In this document: positions 62,493-64,000 of the stretch, piece after piece | Layout of the letters: every line of letters starts with the position of its first letter | Numbering within the stretch: position 1 is the first letter of the stretch | DNA from: Niastella populi | GTDB taxonomy: Bacteria > Bacteroidota > Bacteroidia > Chitinophagales > Chitinophagaceae | Direction of reading: 5' to 3' | Assembly (NCBI RefSeq): GCF_002078015.1 | Contig: NZ_LWBP01000210.1 | Location: 186,001-250,000, forward strand | DNA length: 64,000 nt | Position numbers and translations under genes: made by a program | The notes under the pieces: generated by a model | The model's input: the letters and a program-made list of their open reading frames with translations, nothing else | Databases searched by the model: none | What the model was told of the DNA's origin: nothing

Positions 62493-64000
62493 ATGAATAA
62501 ACGAATTCTTTTTTCATTAAGTCTCTGCGTTGCATTAACGACGCAGGCCCAAAACAATACTGCTGTATTTCGCAATGCACAGCAACCAATGGATGCGCGG
62601 GTGAACGACCTGCTGCATCAGTTGACGCTGGAAGAGAAAATCTCCCTGCTGGGTTACCGCAGTAAGGAAGTACAACGGCTGGGCATACCTGCTTATAACT
62701 GGTGGAACGAGGCGCTGCATGGCGTTGCAAGGGCGGGAGTGGCCACCGTATTTCCGCAGGCAATTGGCATGGCAGCCACTTTTAACAACGATCTCATGCA
62801 TGAGGCCGCTACGGTTATTTCTACAGAAGCCCGTGCCAAATACAATTTATCGCTGGCACAGAACAGAAGACTGCAATATATGGGGCTTACCTTCTGGTCG
62901 CCCAATATCAATATCTTCCGCGATCCCCGCTGGGGGCGCGGCCAGGAAACTTATGGCGAAGATCCTTTCCTGACGGCGAATATGGGAACGGCCTTCGTAA
63001 AAGGATTACAGGGGAACGACAGTAAATATTTAAAGACCTCGGCCTGTGCCAAACACTTTGCCGTGCATAGCGGTCCCGAAGCGGGCCGGCATACCTTCAA
63101 TGCCGTGGTTGATGAAAAAGACCTGCGCGAAACATATTTGTATGCGTTCAAATCATTGGTTGATGCCGGTGTGGAATCGGTGATGTGCGGTTACAACCGG
63201 GTGAACGGCCAGCCTTGTTGTACCAGTGATATCTTACTACAACAGATCCTGCGTAATGAATGGAAGTTCAAAGGACATGTGGTTACCGATTGCGGTGCAC
63301 TGGATGATATCTTCATGCGGCATAAAGTAATGCCATCCGGCGTTGAAGTGGCGGCTGCGGCCATCAGGGCCGGTGTAAGTCTCGACTGCTCGAATGTGTT
63401 GCAAAACGACGTAATGAAAGCGATAGAGCAAAAGCTGCTGACTGAAAAAGAAGTGGACAGCGCGCTTGCGCATATTTTGCGCACCCAGGTAAAACTGGGT
63501 TTCTTCGATGCGGCAACCGCCAACCCATTCAGTAGTTACGGGGCCGACAGTGTGGCCAATGCCGGGCATGCCGCACTTGCCCGTACCATGGCGCAACAAA
63601 GCATGGTGCTGTTAAAGAACGATAAACAGTTACTGCCGCTCGATAAAAAGAATTATCCGGCTATCATGGTGGTTGGTTCCAACTCTGCATCCATGGATGC
63701 ATTGCTGGGCAATTATCATGGCGTAAGCAGTCGTGCAGTTAGTTTTCTCGAAGGCATTACCAATGCCGTTGATGCAGGCACCCGCGTTGAATATGACCTC
63801 GGCTGCGATTATACCGATACCGTTCATTTTGGCGGTATCTGGGCAGCCGGCAATGCCGATATTACGGTGGCGGTGATCGGGTTAACGCCCGTATATGAAG
63901 GGGAAGAAGGCGATGCATTTCTCGCAGCAAAAGGCGGCGACAAACCCGACATGAACCTGCCCGCTGCGCATATTGCTTTTATGAAAGAGCTCAGGAAAAA
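62493..64000 (+). CDS. GH3 beta-xylosidase/glucosidase, cut by window end
   Basis: Secreted GH3 enzyme; 502 codons are visible and the frame is open at the window end, so the C-terminal domains are missing. Signal peptide (LTTQAQ), then YNWWNEALHGVARAG, FWSPNINIFRDPRWGRGQET, CAKHFAVHSGPEAGRH, and nucleophile D266 in VVTDCGALDDIF. The DCGA nucleophile context is that of GH3 beta-xylosidases of the plant/fungal type. It fits trimming of xylose or glucose units in the PUL. The start at 62493 has a good signal peptide. Confidence 0.9.
   Translation, partial: MNKRILFSLSLCVALTTQAQNNTAVFRNAQQPMDARVNDLLHQLTLEEKISLLGYRSKEVQRLGIPAYNWWNEALHGVARAGVATVFPQAIGMAATFNNDLMHEAATVISTEARAKYNLSLAQNRRLQYMGLTFWSPNINIFRDPRWGRGQETYGEDPFLTANMGTAFVKGLQGNDSKYLKTSACAKHFAVHSGPEAGRHTFNAVVDEKDLRETYLYAFKSLVDAGVESVMCGYNRVNGQPCCTSDILLQQILRNEWKFKGHVVTDCGALDDIFMRHKVMPSGVEVAAAAIRAGVSLDCSNVLQNDVMKAIEQKLLTEKEVDSALAHILRTQVKLGFFDAATANPFSSYGADSVANAGHAALARTMAQQSMVLLKNDKQLLPLDKKNYPAIMVVGSNSASMDALLGNYHGVSSRAVSFLEGITNAVDAGTRVEYDLGCDYTDTVHFGGIWAAGNADITVAVIGLTPVYEGEEGDAFLAAKGGDKPDMNLPAAHIAFMKELRK

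Overview
The window looks like a chromosomal segment from a member of the Bacteroidota, most likely family Chitinophagaceae (Niastella/Chitinophaga-like). The evidence is three SusC/SusD pairs, a type IX secretion sorting domain, FecI/FecR-type regulation, YceI and RraA-like secreted proteins, and start codons that mostly lack strong Shine-Dalgarno sequences. Family and species are inferred from gene content only. No rRNA, tRNA, CRISPR array or intact transposase was seen.

Layout. 1-1.3 kb: no intact gene, but a decayed 21-bp repeat array that reads as heptapeptides on the minus strand. 1.3-7.1 kb: exported RidA, exported SelA-like PLP enzyme, exported amidohydrolase/deacetylase, exported RraA-like protein, then a BASS-type transporter. 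7.1-11.5 kb: an orphan hypothetical gene, HxlR regulator with a divergent NAD(P)-binding oxidoreductase and DsbA-like protein, two YceI proteins and a small membrane protein. 11.9-22.4 kb: HD-domain/Pycsar-effector-like fusion, polyphosphate kinase, lipoprotein, outer-membrane barrel with a kinase-like N-terminal region, large GAF-type protein, LpxR-like lipid A deacylase. 22.6-28.9 kb: ROK regulator and a SusC/SusD pair without glycosidases. 29.0-32.0 kb: RmuC, then a wrecked Rhs-type gene with a CDI-like toxin end and an intact-looking immunity gene.

32.1-46.3 kb: DeoR regulator, SusC/SusD, GH29, GH20, GntP transporter, second RidA, PfkB/KDG-type kinase and M19 dipeptidase. A perfect 15-bp palindrome, TGCAAATAATTTGCA, lies upstream of this locus and also upstream of the exported RidA/PLP/amidohydrolase locus 32 kb away, so the two probably form one regulon. 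Read together they suggest an oxidative amino-sugar route: GH20 frees amino sugars; a 2-acetamido-aldonate is deacetylated and deaminated outside the cytoplasm to a 2-keto-3-deoxy-aldonate, with RidA clearing the enamine/imine; GntP imports it and the kinase phosphorylates it. This is an inference, but it is the most interesting system in the window.

46.4-50.2 kb: a T9SS-secreted protein, a glycosyltransferase and a coiled-coil protein. 50.2-64 kb: ECF sigma factor, FecR anti-sigma factor, STN-containing SusC, SusD, two GH29 fucosidases, GH35 beta-galactosidase and GH3 beta-xylosidase/glucosidase (cut by the window end). This fits a locus for fucosylated, galactosylated plant hemicellulose such as xyloglucan side chains. 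Many intergenic gaps contain short word-like tandem repeats of several families.
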